In this document: piece by piece, positions 1-8,342 of the stretch
How positions within the stretch are numbered: the first letter of the stretch is position 1
How the letters are laid out: each line of letters starts with the position of its first letter
Origin: a virus
Reading direction: 5' to 3' (one strand)
DNA length: 51,238 nucleotides
Virus record (IMG/VR): IMGVR_UViG_3300027131_000004
Span: 1-51,238 of that record
Program-made: the position numbers and the translations under genes
The notes under the pieces: generated by a model
The model's input: the letters and a program-made list of their open reading frames with translations, nothing else
What the model was told of the DNA's origin: nothing
Database searches by the model: none

Positions 1-11
1 AATAAATTTAG

Positions 12-134
12 ATGGCAAAGGCAAAATCAGCTGGGGATAACCGCAAGGTTAAGTTTGGTAAGAGAAGAAAAGGTTCTGCACAGAAGTCATTTAATAAGCA
101 TGATAGGAAAGACAGAAAGTATAGAAGGAAATGA
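12..134 (+). CDS. Small very basic phage protein (40 aa)
   Basis: This is a short ORF starting ATG at 12 and ending TGA at 132-134. It encodes 40 residues with a large excess of Lys and Arg (for example GKRRKG near residues 16-21 and a terminal YRRK) and no hydrophobic segment. Its stop overlaps the next start as ATGA, which supports real translational coupling. Function is not recognised. The charge suggests nucleic-acid binding, possibly packaged with DNA or acting at the portal, but that is inference. Only 11 bases precede it here, so its promoter would lie across the window edge if the molecule is circular. TAAATTTA at 3-10 resembles a -7 box with one mismatch. Confidence 0.55.
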   Translation: MAKAKSAGDNRKVKFGKRRKGSAQKSFNKHDRKDRKYRRK

Positions 135-520
135 GTACCGCAACAAAAACAAATCCTGCATTATGGAAACGAATAGTATCAAGGGTAAAGTCTGGTTCTC
201 GTGGGGGAGATTCGGGGGAATGGAGTGCGAGAAAAGCACAATTAGCGGTAGCCTTATACAAAAAATCTGGTGGTGGCTATCAAGGAAAGAAGTCAAGCTC
301 AAATTCGTTGTCGAAGTGGACGAAGCAGAACTGGACGACTTCATCTGGGAAACCCTCCAATGGGAAGATGAGATACCTGCCAAAGAAAGCTTGGGAAGCC
401 CTAAGCCAAAAGGAAAAGGCAGCAACAAACAGAGCAAAGGCAGAGGGGGACAGAAAGGGAAAGCAGTTCGTGGCACAGCCAAAGGAAATAGCAAAAAAGG
501 TAAAAAGGTATAGGAAATGA
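131..520 (+). CDS. Basic phage protein, DUF5872-like
   Basis: A 129-aa basic protein starting ATG at 131, inside the stop of the previous gene. It has a Ser/Gly/Lys-rich N-terminal half and a conserved-looking core: LSKWTKQNWTTSSGKPS near residues 59-75, then GKMRYLPKKAWEALSQKEK. The KW...W...SGKPS...RYLPKKAWE pattern resembles the DUF5872 family of small basic proteins of phages and large DNA viruses. That match is from memory. The C-terminus is Lys-rich. No enzymatic motif is visible. It is co-transcribed with the two flanking basic genes, so a nucleic-acid-binding virion or late role is plausible. Confidence 0.6.
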   Translation: MSTATKTNPALWKRIVSRVKSGSRGGDSGEWSARKAQLAVALYKKSGGGYQGKKSSSNSLSKWTKQNWTTSSGKPSNGKMRYLPKKAWEALSQKEKAATNRAKAEGDRKGKQFVAQPKEIAKKVKRYRK

Positions 521-825
521 TATCAGGAGTAAAGAGAGTGGCTGGCGGTATTATGTACCGTGGGGAAAAGTTTCCCGGCTTTAACAAGCCAAAGAATGCT
601 CCTGCTGGTGATAGCCATAAAAAAGTGGTACTAGCCAAGAAGGGTGATAAGGTAAAAAAGATTAAATTTGGTTATAGAGGTATGCAGGATTTTACCCAGC
701 ACAAAGACCCGAAGCGTAGAAAAAACTACTTAGCTCGGTCTGGCGGGATTAAAAACAAATCCGGTGCCCTAACTAAAAACGATATATTCTCAGCTAACTA
801 CTGGGCGAGACGTGTTCTCTGGTAA
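517..825 (+). CDS. Small basic phage protein (DUF5754-like)
   Basis: A 102-aa Lys/Arg-rich protein whose ATG at 517 overlaps the preceding stop by four bases. The C-terminal half reads FGYRGMQDFTQHKDPKRRK (about residues 50-68), followed by an LARSGGI segment and a terminal SANYWARRVLW. This resembles a family of small phage and giant-virus proteins in which a K/R-rich stretch is followed by a terminal YWAxxVxW motif. The family assignment is from memory. It is the last gene of the first transcription unit, followed by a strong terminator at 862-887. Function is unknown. Confidence 0.6.
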   Translation: MISGVKRVAGGIMYRGEKFPGFNKPKNAPAGDSHKKVVLAKKGDKVKKIKFGYRGMQDFTQHKDPKRRKNYLARSGGIKNKSGALTKNDIFSANYWARRVLW

Positions 826-861
826 TCTAGCTTTTTTCATGTTTGATTTTTTGGTTGAAAG

Positions 862-887
862 AGCCCTGTTTCTACAGGGCTTTTTTG
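862..887 (+). terminator. Rho-independent terminator
   Basis: A perfect 7-bp stem AGCCCTG/CAGGGCT (862-868/875-881) with a 6-nt loop runs directly into a T-run at 881-886. It ends the unit of three small basic genes and lies just upstream of a promoter element. Confidence 0.85.
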
Positions 888-889
888 TG

Positions 890-897
890 TATTTTTG
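890..897 (+). promoter_or_regulatory. Bacteroidota -7 promoter element (TATTTTTG)
   Basis: TATTTTTG is an exact match to TAnnTTTG. It sits between a terminator and the ATG at 902. The start codon is only four bases downstream, so the transcript would be leaderless or nearly so. I see no clear -33 TTTG at the usual distance. Confidence 0.45.
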
Positions 898-901
898 TGG
901 A

Positions 902-1345
902 ATGACACTCTATAAAACCTTCAATTATAAGATTCCGATTTTCTATGTTCCCCTCAAGATTGTGGTGGGGATGACGATGAGGGATGCCCTAAAGAGCAAG
1001 GTGTTTAGTAAAGAGGATAGGGAGGAATGTAGCGACTCAGGTGCTCTGGCGTTTACACAAAAGGACTCCATATATCTTGCTATCCCATCTGCTGACGAGG
1101 ACATTCAGTATGTCGTGCATGAAATAATCCATGCCAAGAACTATTTATATAAGATGAGAGGTATACTTCCAGATGTAGAAAACGATGAGAATGAGGCATA
1201 TCTGGTTCAATATATCTACGAGAAATGTATTGATGCAAGAAGAAAGTTCTTTAACTTTGTATCCAAACAAAGGGATAATGAAGCTATTGCACAACAAGGC
1301 ATTGGTTCTGGTGGACCCGGAAGCCAAGTCGAAGAAGAAGATTAG
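902..1345 (+). CDS. Small HExxH metalloprotease-like protein (zincin)
   Basis: A 147-aa protein. The motif VVHEIIHAKNYL (HEIIH at residues 73-77) is a zinc-binding HExxH helix. A later NEAY (E98) is in the position expected for the third zinc ligand of gluzincin-type peptidases. There is no signal peptide. I chose ATG 902 because it follows the terminator and the -7 box; an in-frame start at 812 would overlap both. The gene leads the operon that runs into terminase, so it is expressed late. Possible roles are head-protein maturation or peptidase activity in lysate or virion; the substrate is unknown. It could also be an inactive structural zincin. Confidence 0.65.
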   Translation: MTLYKTFNYKIPIFYVPLKIVVGMTMRDALKSKVFSKEDREECSDSGALAFTQKDSIYLAIPSADEDIQYVVHEIIHAKNYLYKMRGILPDVENDENEAYLVQYIYEKCIDARRKFFNFVSKQRDNEAIAQQGIGSGGPGSQVEEED

Positions 1346-1352
1346 CACCCCG

Positions 1353-1850
1353 ATGGGTGATATAGAACTCTATATTGCCAGCGACTATTCATGGGACAGC
1401 AGGGTTTCTTCAAGTACAAGCGGTATACTTCTTGAAGATTTTAAGGGTGCACCCAAAGGCTCAGTAGTTATATTCAACCACAGGGCAACCACACAGGATA
1501 ACGAGATTGATGACAAAATATATTTAATTGACAATGCATTCATATACTTCTACCTTGATGGGAACGACCCAGTTCCCTTCGCAGGTTATTTTCTCATTTC
1601 CCGAATCAAGAAACGCAAGTACTCCTCAGAGCTGGTGCATATACCAGACGGATGGGCTGAGGACAACTACGACAATATCTTCAGAATTGAGAGAACTCCG
1701 AGAGGACACACAGATTTTCATGCAGGTCAGGAAGTGATAGCATATAAGTATAGCGACTACGAGATACCCTATGCTGTAAACGGAGTCCATGCAAGTGTGA
1801 TACGTCTTAAAGAGGATGATATATTAGCTTTATCATATATGGAATTATAA
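1353..1850 (+). CDS. GroES-like co-chaperonin (putative)
   Basis: A 165-aa protein starting ATG 1353, seven bases after the previous stop. The frame is open further upstream, but only inside the previous gene. Residues 122-160 read like the GroES C-terminal half: a GQEVIAYKYSDYEI segment followed by VIRLKEDDILAL, matching the family pattern vGDkVlfgkyaG...(v/i)(l/m)rE.DIlA. An earlier region (about 35-65, GSVVIFNH...DKIYLIDNAFIYF) has similar beta-rich spacing. Phage-encoded GroES analogues such as T4 gp31 work with host GroEL to fold capsid protein, and the place upstream of terminase, portal and capsid fits that. Assigned by pattern only; it could be another small beta-barrel protein. Confidence 0.5.
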   Translation: MGDIELYIASDYSWDSRVSSSTSGILLEDFKGAPKGSVVIFNHRATTQDNEIDDKIYLIDNAFIYFYLDGNDPVPFAGYFLISRIKKRKYSSELVHIPDGWAEDNYDNIFRIERTPRGHTDFHAGQEVIAYKYSDYEIPYAVNGVHASVIRLKEDDILALSYMEL

Positions 1851-2155
1851 TGGCAAAGAAAACACTAGAACAAGAACTAGAGTTTTATAGACAGGATGGG
1901 ATAGTCGGTCTATACTACTCGCTAAATAAAAAACTAAACGAGCTATCTAAAGCTATAGATGGTTCCACTATAGACTTCTCAAGCAGAGATGATAAATCAT
2001 TTGAGAGGCTCATGAAAGCTATGGTGGAGTCTAAGCTTATAGCCGAAAACATGAAATGGCTTCGTACAGAGTTCGCCCTAACTGGGGATGAAGAAAAGGA
2101 TAAGACTGCAACAAGAAGACCATTGATTGAAGAACTTTCAAGAAATGGAAATTAA
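1850..2155 (+). CDS. Unknown small helical protein upstream of terminase
   Basis: A 101-aa charged protein, probably helical, starting in a TAATG overlap with the preceding stop. The sequence (MAKKTLEQELEFYRQDGIVG at the N-terminus, then alternating charged and hydrophobic residues) has no recognisable catalytic motif and no membrane segment. It overlaps the next gene by 11 bases, so all genes from 902 to 4758 appear translationally coupled. Its position just before the putative small terminase makes a packaging or head-assembly role possible, but nothing in the sequence proves it. Confidence 0.6.
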   Translation: MAKKTLEQELEFYRQDGIVGLYYSLNKKLNELSKAIDGSTIDFSSRDDKSFERLMKAMVESKLIAENMKWLRTEFALTGDEEKDKTATRRPLIEELSRNGN

Positions 2156-2744
2156 TTTAAAGAAGCCAGAGATACGAAAGATGGATAAGCAGATGCTAAC
2201 GAATCACGTTAGTAAGATGCAGACGTACCATAAAGATGTAGTGAGGGGCATGATAAAAAAATCAGATGTCCTTAAGAAAAGGATTCGTAATAAGGATGAA
2301 CTGATTAAGAATTTAAGGTACCAAGTTTTTGTGATGACACGAAGGCTGTATGCACAGAAGCTAAGGTATAGTAAAGAGAAGACGATAGCTAAGAATGCAA
2401 TGTATGATAAGGCTATAAACAATATCGTTAGCAAAAGGAAAGAGCTTATTGATATACCTAAGTATCACATGGCTTTGTTTGAGCTAAGTAAAGTTTTTGA
2501 AAAGCCTGAAATGTTCATCATACTTTTGCTTTGGGCAAGTAGATACGAGTACTATTCAAAGAAAGAGTTTGAACTAAACTTCAAGAACTCACCCATTCGT
2601 TTCACTAAGTATAACAGGATGCTTCTTCGTGAAGGATACGCAAATAAGTGGGAGGTAAAAAGAAGTAGTTACTTTATTTCTGCGAAAGGTAAAGAGCTAG
2701 TAGAGAAAATAAACAAATTTGTTTACAATAGACTGAATGGCTAA
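2145..2744 (+). CDS. Coiled-coil plus winged-helix protein, putative small terminase subunit
   Basis: A 199-aa protein. The first ~110 residues are strongly basic and look like a coiled coil. Residues ~115-195 look like a winged helix-turn-helix: helix-rich, then YNRMLLREGYANKWEV and a beta-wing-like SSYFISAKGKELVEKI, reminiscent of MarR-type wings. I chose ATG 2145; the upstream in-frame alternative is a TTG. Position directly before TerL with an 8-base overlap, DNA-binding fold plus coiled coil, and size all fit a small terminase subunit (TerS) that recognises phage DNA. TerS proteins diverge too much to confirm by eye. The alternative is a transcription regulator. Confidence 0.5.
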   Translation: MEINLKKPEIRKMDKQMLTNHVSKMQTYHKDVVRGMIKKSDVLKKRIRNKDELIKNLRYQVFVMTRRLYAQKLRYSKEKTIAKNAMYDKAINNIVSKRKELIDIPKYHMALFELSKVFEKPEMFIILLLWASRYEYYSKKEFELNFKNSPIRFTKYNRMLLREGYANKWEVKRSSYFISAKGKELVEKINKFVYNRLNG

Positions 2745-4758
2745 GAAAATAGAGATATATGGCACCAAAATTGAACTTCCTGAAGAAAGGAATGTATTCA
2801 AAAACTCGACCAAAAGGGATGAGCAAAAATTTGTTAGAATTTCAGTTCCGGATGACTTTTCTTCTTTGGAGTTTGATTCTGAGGGGATACCTATTTATAC
2901 AGACAGTCAAGCTTCTTTTGTTAAGAACGAATACGAAAAAATAAGGAACGGATATTGGTTCTATAATAACGGGGAACCAACATATATAACTGGTCTACAC
3001 TACTTCTATCTTAATTACTGGACGCTTGAAGATGGCGGTAAGCCAGATTATAGGGATGCAGACAGAAGATGGTTTTTATTCAGAAATCATTGTGAGGCTT
3101 TACCCCAATGCTTTGGTATCATAAGAATAAAGAAACGAAGGGAGGGTGCTACATCTCAAGAGGCTTGTGCATTAGTGTATAAGGCTATTATGCGACCTAA
3201 GTCTAACTGCGGTATAGTGAGTAAGACTGGTAACCCAGATGCTAGGGATGTGTTTCAGAAGATGATTGTATGGGGATACAAGAACCTACCAGTATTTCTA
3301 AAACCTTCTATAGAGGATGAGACCTCTAAGACGAGCCTCGTATTCTCTCCTCCAAAGAAAAAGAACAAGACCGTTGTAAGGACTAAGGGAAAAGTGTTTG
3401 ATGATGACATGGGTCTTGAGTCTGTTATTGATTACCGTGCAACAGCTTTAAACTCGTATGACTCAGGTAGGATTACTGCGATATTGATAGATGAGGGAGG
3501 TAAGTGGCCCAAAGACGTACCAATCAATAAATACTGGCCCATCGTAAGAAAAACGCTAACGAGGGGTATGATTAAGGTTGGATTTGCGGTAATACCATCT
3601 ACGGTAAACGACTCAGAGAATGGTGGTATAGAGTTCAAGGAACTTTTTGATGGCTCAGACCATCTAGGTCAAGATATTACGGCTACTGGATTATTCCAAT
3701 ACTTTACCCCAGCCTATGACGGGTATGAGGGATTTATAGATGAGTACGGGATGTCTATTATAGACAACCCAACAGAAAGGCAGAAGCAGTATATAAAGAA
3801 GAAGTTTGGGGTGGATATACAGATGGGTGCAAAGGATTTTCTACTAAAACAAAGAGAGATTATTAAAGACCCTACAGCACTTTCCGAAGAAATACGGATG
3901 AACCCATTCTCTGTTGAAGAGGCATTTAAGATAGATGCTAAGAAGTGCTATTTCAATAGCGACAAGATATACGAACAGATAAACTTCTTGTCAGAGAATC
4001 CTGTAAGGATGAGGAAAGGTAGCTTCTTCTGGAAGGATGGGCATAAGGGTGGGGATGTTTATTTTCAGGACTCATCTGAAGGGATGTGGCATATACTTGA
4101 GCTACCAACTGTTGAGAATATGTCACAGGTTGGAGATAGGGGTAGGGTACCGGGGAATACACCAATCTACACCATAGGTGTTGACCCTTTTAGAAACTCT
4201 ATGGCTAGTTCAAAGTATAGTTCTATGGGTAGTGCTTGGATTTGCAAGAAGTACAATACCACAGACCCAGAAAATACGGGTATGCCGATAGGTCATTTTT
4301 ACGGAAGACCAAAGCTGAAAAGTATGTTTGATGAGGAAATGCTGAAAGCTGCGGTTTATTATGGATGTAAGTTGGTGTACGAGCTTGATGCCGGGGATGA
4401 CGTGGTTAGGATAGCCTTAGAGAATAAGTTGATTAATTACATGAGCAAGACTCCTAGCTCCGCCATCAAGCCGGGAAGGGAAGGTCAAAAGACAAAAGAG
4501 TGGGGCGTAAAGAGTTCTGACCCATTTGCGATGAGCCAACAGCTAGAACTTGCTATTCAGTTTATTGAAAACCATTGTCATAAGATTTATTATAAAGAAT
4601 TACTGGAGGAGCTTCTGGTTTATGACCACATGAATAGAACTATCTTTGATAGAACGGTAAGCTTTATGATTAGTCTTTTGGGTATGGTAGAACATAGGGT
4701 CGTGGAGGAGTCTAAGCCGAAAGTGCTCATGATACAAAAATTTAAGCTTAATTTGTAA
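2737..4758 (+). CDS. terL: Terminase large subunit (packaging ATPase-nuclease)
   Basis: A 673-aa protein. The N-terminal ATPase shows a deviant Walker A (RIKKRREGATSQ, about residues 130-141) and a Walker B ILIDEGGKW (249-257) with the catalytic acidic pair DE. The C-terminal RNase H-like nuclease begins at YTIGVDPFRNS, with D483 the likely first metal ligand. Further acidic residues lie at ELDAGDD (~544-550) and near VYDHMNR. TerL docks on the portal, translocates DNA into the prohead and cuts concatemers. Start ATG 2737 overlaps the putative TerS gene by eight bases. The length is larger than T4- or lambda-type TerL but typical for Bacteroidota podoviruses. Confidence 0.92.
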   Translation: MAKKIEIYGTKIELPEERNVFKNSTKRDEQKFVRISVPDDFSSLEFDSEGIPIYTDSQASFVKNEYEKIRNGYWFYNNGEPTYITGLHYFYLNYWTLEDGGKPDYRDADRRWFLFRNHCEALPQCFGIIRIKKRREGATSQEACALVYKAIMRPKSNCGIVSKTGNPDARDVFQKMIVWGYKNLPVFLKPSIEDETSKTSLVFSPPKKKNKTVVRTKGKVFDDDMGLESVIDYRATALNSYDSGRITAILIDEGGKWPKDVPINKYWPIVRKTLTRGMIKVGFAVIPSTVNDSENGGIEFKELFDGSDHLGQDITATGLFQYFTPAYDGYEGFIDEYGMSIIDNPTERQKQYIKKKFGVDIQMGAKDFLLKQREIIKDPTALSEEIRMNPFSVEEAFKIDAKKCYFNSDKIYEQINFLSENPVRMRKGSFFWKDGHKGGDVYFQDSSEGMWHILELPTVENMSQVGDRGRVPGNTPIYTIGVDPFRNSMASSKYSSMGSAWICKKYNTTDPENTGMPIGHFYGRPKLKSMFDEEMLKAAVYYGCKLVYELDAGDDVVRIALENKLINYMSKTPSSAIKPGREGQKTKEWGVKSSDPFAMSQQLELAIQFIENHCHKIYYKELLEELLVYDHMNRTIFDRTVSFMISLLGMVEHRVVEESKPKVLMIQKFKLNL

Positions 4759-4766
4759 TATCTTTG
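4759..4766 (+). promoter_or_regulatory. -7 promoter element upstream of portal
   Basis: TATCTTTG starts immediately after the TerL stop codon and lies 17 bases before the portal ATG. It is the same octamer seen at 9924, 20241 and 28625, which suggests one late promoter class. No -33 TTTG is visible at 19-20 bases upstream. Confidence 0.6.
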
Positions 4767-4783
4767 TACACTAAAGGGATGTA

Positions 4784-7072
4784 ATGTCTAATTCAAACGC
4801 ATTGCTCAATTTCCACGCTGCACCTTCTAACAAGAAGAAAAGCAAGGACTTTGGGCTAAAGATAGCTAAACATATTGAAGCCCACTTTGCTGGGCAATAC
4901 TATACTGATAGGAATAAACGTATAGAAAAAAACGTAAAGTTTGCTATGGGTAAACAACCCATGCAGGAGTACCTATCTCAAATGAATATTGATGGTAAGG
5001 ATGTGTATATCAATCTGGATACCACTCCACCACCCATCGCACCAAAGTTTGTAGAGGTTATTGTGGGTAGCTTAATGAAAAGACAGGAAACTCCAAGAGT
5101 TTCAGCTATCGACCCTATCTCCGTTAAGCAGAGGTTTAATGAGATGGCTGACGCTAAGTTTAGGATGGAAAACAAGGATTTCATTTCCAGCCTAGAACAG
5201 CAATTGAACCTAAAGCTAACAAACGAGCAAGAATATACTCCAGAAGATAATGATGACCTTAAGTTGTATTTTGAGCTTGAGCATCGTTTGCCGGAAGAGA
5301 TTTTCTTTGAAGAAGGATTGCAATATGTATTAGATAGCAACTCTTCAAACGTGGTAAAAAGAAGGCTGATTTTTGATATTATAACTGCCGGATATGCTGC
5401 CACCAAGTCTATCATGGACAGCAACGGAAAGATTAAGATTAAGAGATGTATACCTCAAAACATGGTGTACTCCTTCTCTGAATATGATGACTTTAGAGAT
5501 AGCTCCTTTATCGGTGAGGTAACTCCAATGAAGATAAGCGAGCTTCGTGTTTTATACTCAGAAGTTGATGAGCAGTTGTTTTTTGAGATTTCTCAGAAAG
5601 TAAAGGCTAGAAATACAGTAAGCAGATGGGATGAGAAATATCGTTATTCAGATACTAGACCATATGATGAGCTTACAGTTGATGTACTTCAATTTGAGTT
5701 AAAGACAATAGATAACTTGTTGTATCAAGTTAAGAAGACATCCAATGGCTCTATCGTTGTTGATAAGAAGGAAAATGCACCAGAAAAGATTGGTGATAAT
5801 AAGGAGATGATTGATAAGAAAATCTTTGTTATCTACGAGGGTGCGTATGTGATGAATAGTGGCATTATGCTTGATTGGAAGAAGCAACAGAATATGATTA
5901 AGCCTTCTATGCCAGAGAAAATGGCAGAAGCTTACTTCAGTTATTCCATCTTCATGCCAGACAATTACGAGCTGAATAATCTTCCAATGATTCAAAGGAT
6001 GGAAACCTCTATCCGTCAGATGACTTTAACTCATATGAAGATTCAGCAAATTGTAGCTAAGATGAGACCCGCTGGTCTTATCATTGATGTTGACGGTTTG
6101 CAGAATATCTCTCTCGGAGAGGGTAAGTCTATTTCTCCACTTGAGATTCAAAAGATTTACGACCAAACTGGTAATATATACTATCGTTCAATGACCGAAG
6201 AGGGTCAAAGAGCTGGTTCTCCTATCGCAGAGATTGCGAATAGCGGAAGCGTTCAGCAGTTACAAGAGCTTATTAATATCTTCAACTATTACCTTAATAG
6301 GCTTCGTGAGGAGACTGGTATCAATGAGCTAAGAGATGGGGCTGGTATAAATCCTCGTCTTGGTAACAAACAGCTTCAGGCTGGTATAGCTGCATCTAAT
6401 AATGCAACGGACTTTATTTATGACTCGTATATCAACATCATTGAGAATACGATGATGAAATGCGGTATCCTTTTAGCTGATGCTGTTAATTATAGGGTTG
6501 CTGAATACGCCAAGGTGGTAAAGGCGAACATAACTGGTAGGTATTTTGATATCAAGGTTGATATGTTGCCAGATGACGACTACAGACAATATTTAGAGGG
6601 AATGGTTCAAACGGCTCTATCTTCTGGTCAAATTGACTTTGAAACTGCATTTAATATTAGAAATATTAAGAATATTAAGCTAGGTGAACTATATTTGTCA
6701 AGAGCTACGAAGAAGAAGCAGAAGGAGGCACAAGAACAGGCTATGCAGAATAGTCAAATGAATGCTCAGTCACAGCAGGAGTCACTACAGTTGAAAGCTC
6801 AGATGGATGCTCAATTAGAGCAGATTCAGGGTGAATACAAAGTGAATACTGTTAAGACTGAACAGGCTATGAGAGCAGAGAGTGATATGCAGATGTTCGT
6901 TATGGATATCCTAAAGAAATCCTACGAAATGGATAAGCCTTTGACTCCAGAACTTCAAAAAATAGTAGACAACTACTTCCAAGCTCAAGAAGCTAGGGCT
7001 ATTGCTATGCAACAGCAGATGGCTGCACAGCAAGAGGCTGAAGCCGAGCAAGAGCAAGAACAAGAGCAATAA
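4784..7072 (+). CDS. Portal protein
   Basis: A 762-aa protein directly after TerL and before scaffold and capsid. It contains the segments typical of large podoviral portals: an N-terminal PKFVEVIVGSLMKRQ (~87-101), a central helical stretch around METSIRQMTLTHMKIQQ, and LREETGINELRDG with NKQLQAG shortly after (crown/stem region). The last ~120 residues are Gln/Glu-rich and predicted helical (barrel or disordered tail). It forms the dodecameric DNA channel at one capsid vertex and docks TerL and the neck. The pattern resembles crAss-like portals, though I could not run a search. Confidence 0.88.
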   Translation: MSNSNALLNFHAAPSNKKKSKDFGLKIAKHIEAHFAGQYYTDRNKRIEKNVKFAMGKQPMQEYLSQMNIDGKDVYINLDTTPPPIAPKFVEVIVGSLMKRQETPRVSAIDPISVKQRFNEMADAKFRMENKDFISSLEQQLNLKLTNEQEYTPEDNDDLKLYFELEHRLPEEIFFEEGLQYVLDSNSSNVVKRRLIFDIITAGYAATKSIMDSNGKIKIKRCIPQNMVYSFSEYDDFRDSSFIGEVTPMKISELRVLYSEVDEQLFFEISQKVKARNTVSRWDEKYRYSDTRPYDELTVDVLQFELKTIDNLLYQVKKTSNGSIVVDKKENAPEKIGDNKEMIDKKIFVIYEGAYVMNSGIMLDWKKQQNMIKPSMPEKMAEAYFSYSIFMPDNYELNNLPMIQRMETSIRQMTLTHMKIQQIVAKMRPAGLIIDVDGLQNISLGEGKSISPLEIQKIYDQTGNIYYRSMTEEGQRAGSPIAEIANSGSVQQLQELINIFNYYLNRLREETGINELRDGAGINPRLGNKQLQAGIAASNNATDFIYDSYINIIENTMMKCGILLADAVNYRVAEYAKVVKANITGRYFDIKVDMLPDDDYRQYLEGMVQTALSSGQIDFETAFNIRNIKNIKLGELYLSRATKKKQKEAQEQAMQNSQMNAQSQQESLQLKAQMDAQLEQIQGEYKVNTVKTEQAMRAESDMQMFVMDILKKSYEMDKPLTPELQKIVDNYFQAQEARAIAMQQQMAAQQEAEAEQEQEQEQ

Positions 7073-7098
7073 TTGGGTAATTAAATAAAAACAAATCT

Positions 7099-8250
7099 AT
7101 GACTTCAAATGAATTCAATCCGTTTGCGGAATCCACATGGAATGAGGAACCGCAGAACGAGCAGACAGATTCTTCACAAGAAAAAGAATCACTAAATTCG
7201 CAAGAAAGTAATACTGATGACTCAGAAAAATCAGATGTCGAGGGTAAGAATGATGACGGACAGCCAGAAGGGAAAGCTTCGGATGATTCTGGGCAAGAGC
7301 CTTCAGGAGACGGCAATGCAGCTGGAAGCGATGATTCGCAGGAAGAGGATGAGGACTTTCAACCTGAATTAGACTTCAAGAACGAAGTTTCTAAGAAGGT
7401 ATTCGATTCAATAGTATCCGGTAACTACGCAGAGGTTGCTCCTATCATATATGAGCAGACCGTATTATCTAATCTTGATAAGCTATCAGACGAAGAGGTT
7501 TTGAAACTGATGATTCAGTACGAAAACCCAGACATGACTGATACCGATATTCAAAAGGAATATAACGACAGATATTCTCACGAAGAGGAAAAAAAGGATA
7601 CATCCTTTATGACCGAAGATGAGGTGGCAGAATACAATAAGTCCGTTGAAAGAGCTAAGAAAAGAGCTCTTAAAGAAGTCAAGAAGGATGCAAGAGATGC
7701 TGTAAAATACCTATCAGAGAAGAAGGTTGATATTGAGCTTCCTAATATTTCTGAATACATGAAGTCTATGGCTCCAAAGTCTGTAGATAATTCAAAAGAG
7801 GTAGAAGAGTATAATAAGTACATCCAATCTGAAAGAGCTAAATACGAGTCTAGCATTGACAATGGATTAGAGGCTGTGAAGCCTTTTGAGATGGATTACA
7901 AGGATGATGATGTTTCCTTTAAGGTAAACTTTATACCTAACAAGGAAGACCTTACTAGCATGAAGGATGACCTAAAAAAGTTCACTTTAGAGGACTTTTA
8001 CGGACCTAGATACTATGACGCAGAAAAGGGCGAGTACAAGACAAGTGCACTTGCCGAAGACATATATTGGCTAAACAACAGGGATAAAATCATAAAGTCT
8101 ATAGTATCTCAGGCTGTAAGCTCCGCTAAGGCTAATATGCTGAAGAACATTAAAGGTGTTTCTATAGGAGATTCCCCTTCATCTAGGTCATCTTCTCAGA
8201 GTACTAAGAGTGACGTTGATGCTTGGGTTGAGAAACTTTATAGCATGTAA
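7099..8250 (+). CDS. Putative scaffolding protein (acidic, low-complexity N-terminus)
   Basis: A 383-aa protein. The first ~90 residues are an acidic Ser/Asp/Glu/Gln-rich disordered tract. Residues ~90-330 are charged and helical, and the tail is Ser-rich. Position between portal and major capsid protein, very acidic composition and helical charge pattern are the usual signature of internal scaffolds, which nucleate the prohead and are then removed. No protease motif is visible inside it. If it is cleaved, the small zincin at 902-1345 would be the only visible candidate protease. The gene ends 24 bases before a strong terminator. Confidence 0.65.
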   Translation: MTSNEFNPFAESTWNEEPQNEQTDSSQEKESLNSQESNTDDSEKSDVEGKNDDGQPEGKASDDSGQEPSGDGNAAGSDDSQEEDEDFQPELDFKNEVSKKVFDSIVSGNYAEVAPIIYEQTVLSNLDKLSDEEVLKLMIQYENPDMTDTDIQKEYNDRYSHEEEKKDTSFMTEDEVAEYNKSVERAKKRALKEVKKDARDAVKYLSEKKVDIELPNISEYMKSMAPKSVDNSKEVEEYNKYIQSERAKYESSIDNGLEAVKPFEMDYKDDDVSFKVNFIPNKEDLTSMKDDLKKFTLEDFYGPRYYDAEKGEYKTSALAEDIYWLNNRDKIIKSIVSQAVSSAKANMLKNIKGVSIGDSPSSRSSSQSTKSDVDAWVEKLYSM

Positions 8251-8273
8251 ACCGACCCCTTCCCATGCAATAT

Positions 8274-8304
8274 ACCCGGTCTGCAGGTGCAGCCGGGTTT
8301 TTTG
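8274..8304 (+). terminator. Strong rho-independent terminator between scaffold and capsid genes
   Basis: The outer stem ACCCGG/CCGGGT (8274-8279/8293-8298) continues, after a single T bulge, into the inner stem CTGC/GCAG. Six T residues follow at 8298-8303. It separates the capsid gene transcript from the terminase-portal-scaffold unit. Confidence 0.88.
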
Positions 8305-8329
8305 TTTTATAGATATAAAAAAAACATCC

Positions 8330-8337
8330 TATATTTG
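8330..8337 (+). promoter_or_regulatory. -7 promoter element for the capsid transcript
   Basis: TATATTTG lies 26 bases after the terminator. The expected start site near 8343 falls just before the first hairpin of the structured leader. The leader to the capsid ATG is therefore about 140 nt, far longer than any other in the window. Confidence 0.6.
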
Positions 8338-8342
8338 CATTA

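Noticed and set aside
87-638. A 183-codon minus-strand open frame across the first small basic genes
   Set aside because: It covers three coupled plus-strand genes, has low-complexity Ser/Pro/Leu composition mirroring their Lys-rich codons, and no promoter.
812-901. Upstream start of the small zincin at 812
   Set aside because: It would overlap the previous gene, the terminator and the promoter element. ATG 902 is better placed.
1185-1352. Upstream start of the GroES-like gene
   Set aside because: It would overlap the zincin gene by 160 bases in another frame. The ATG at 1353, just after the stop, is more likely.
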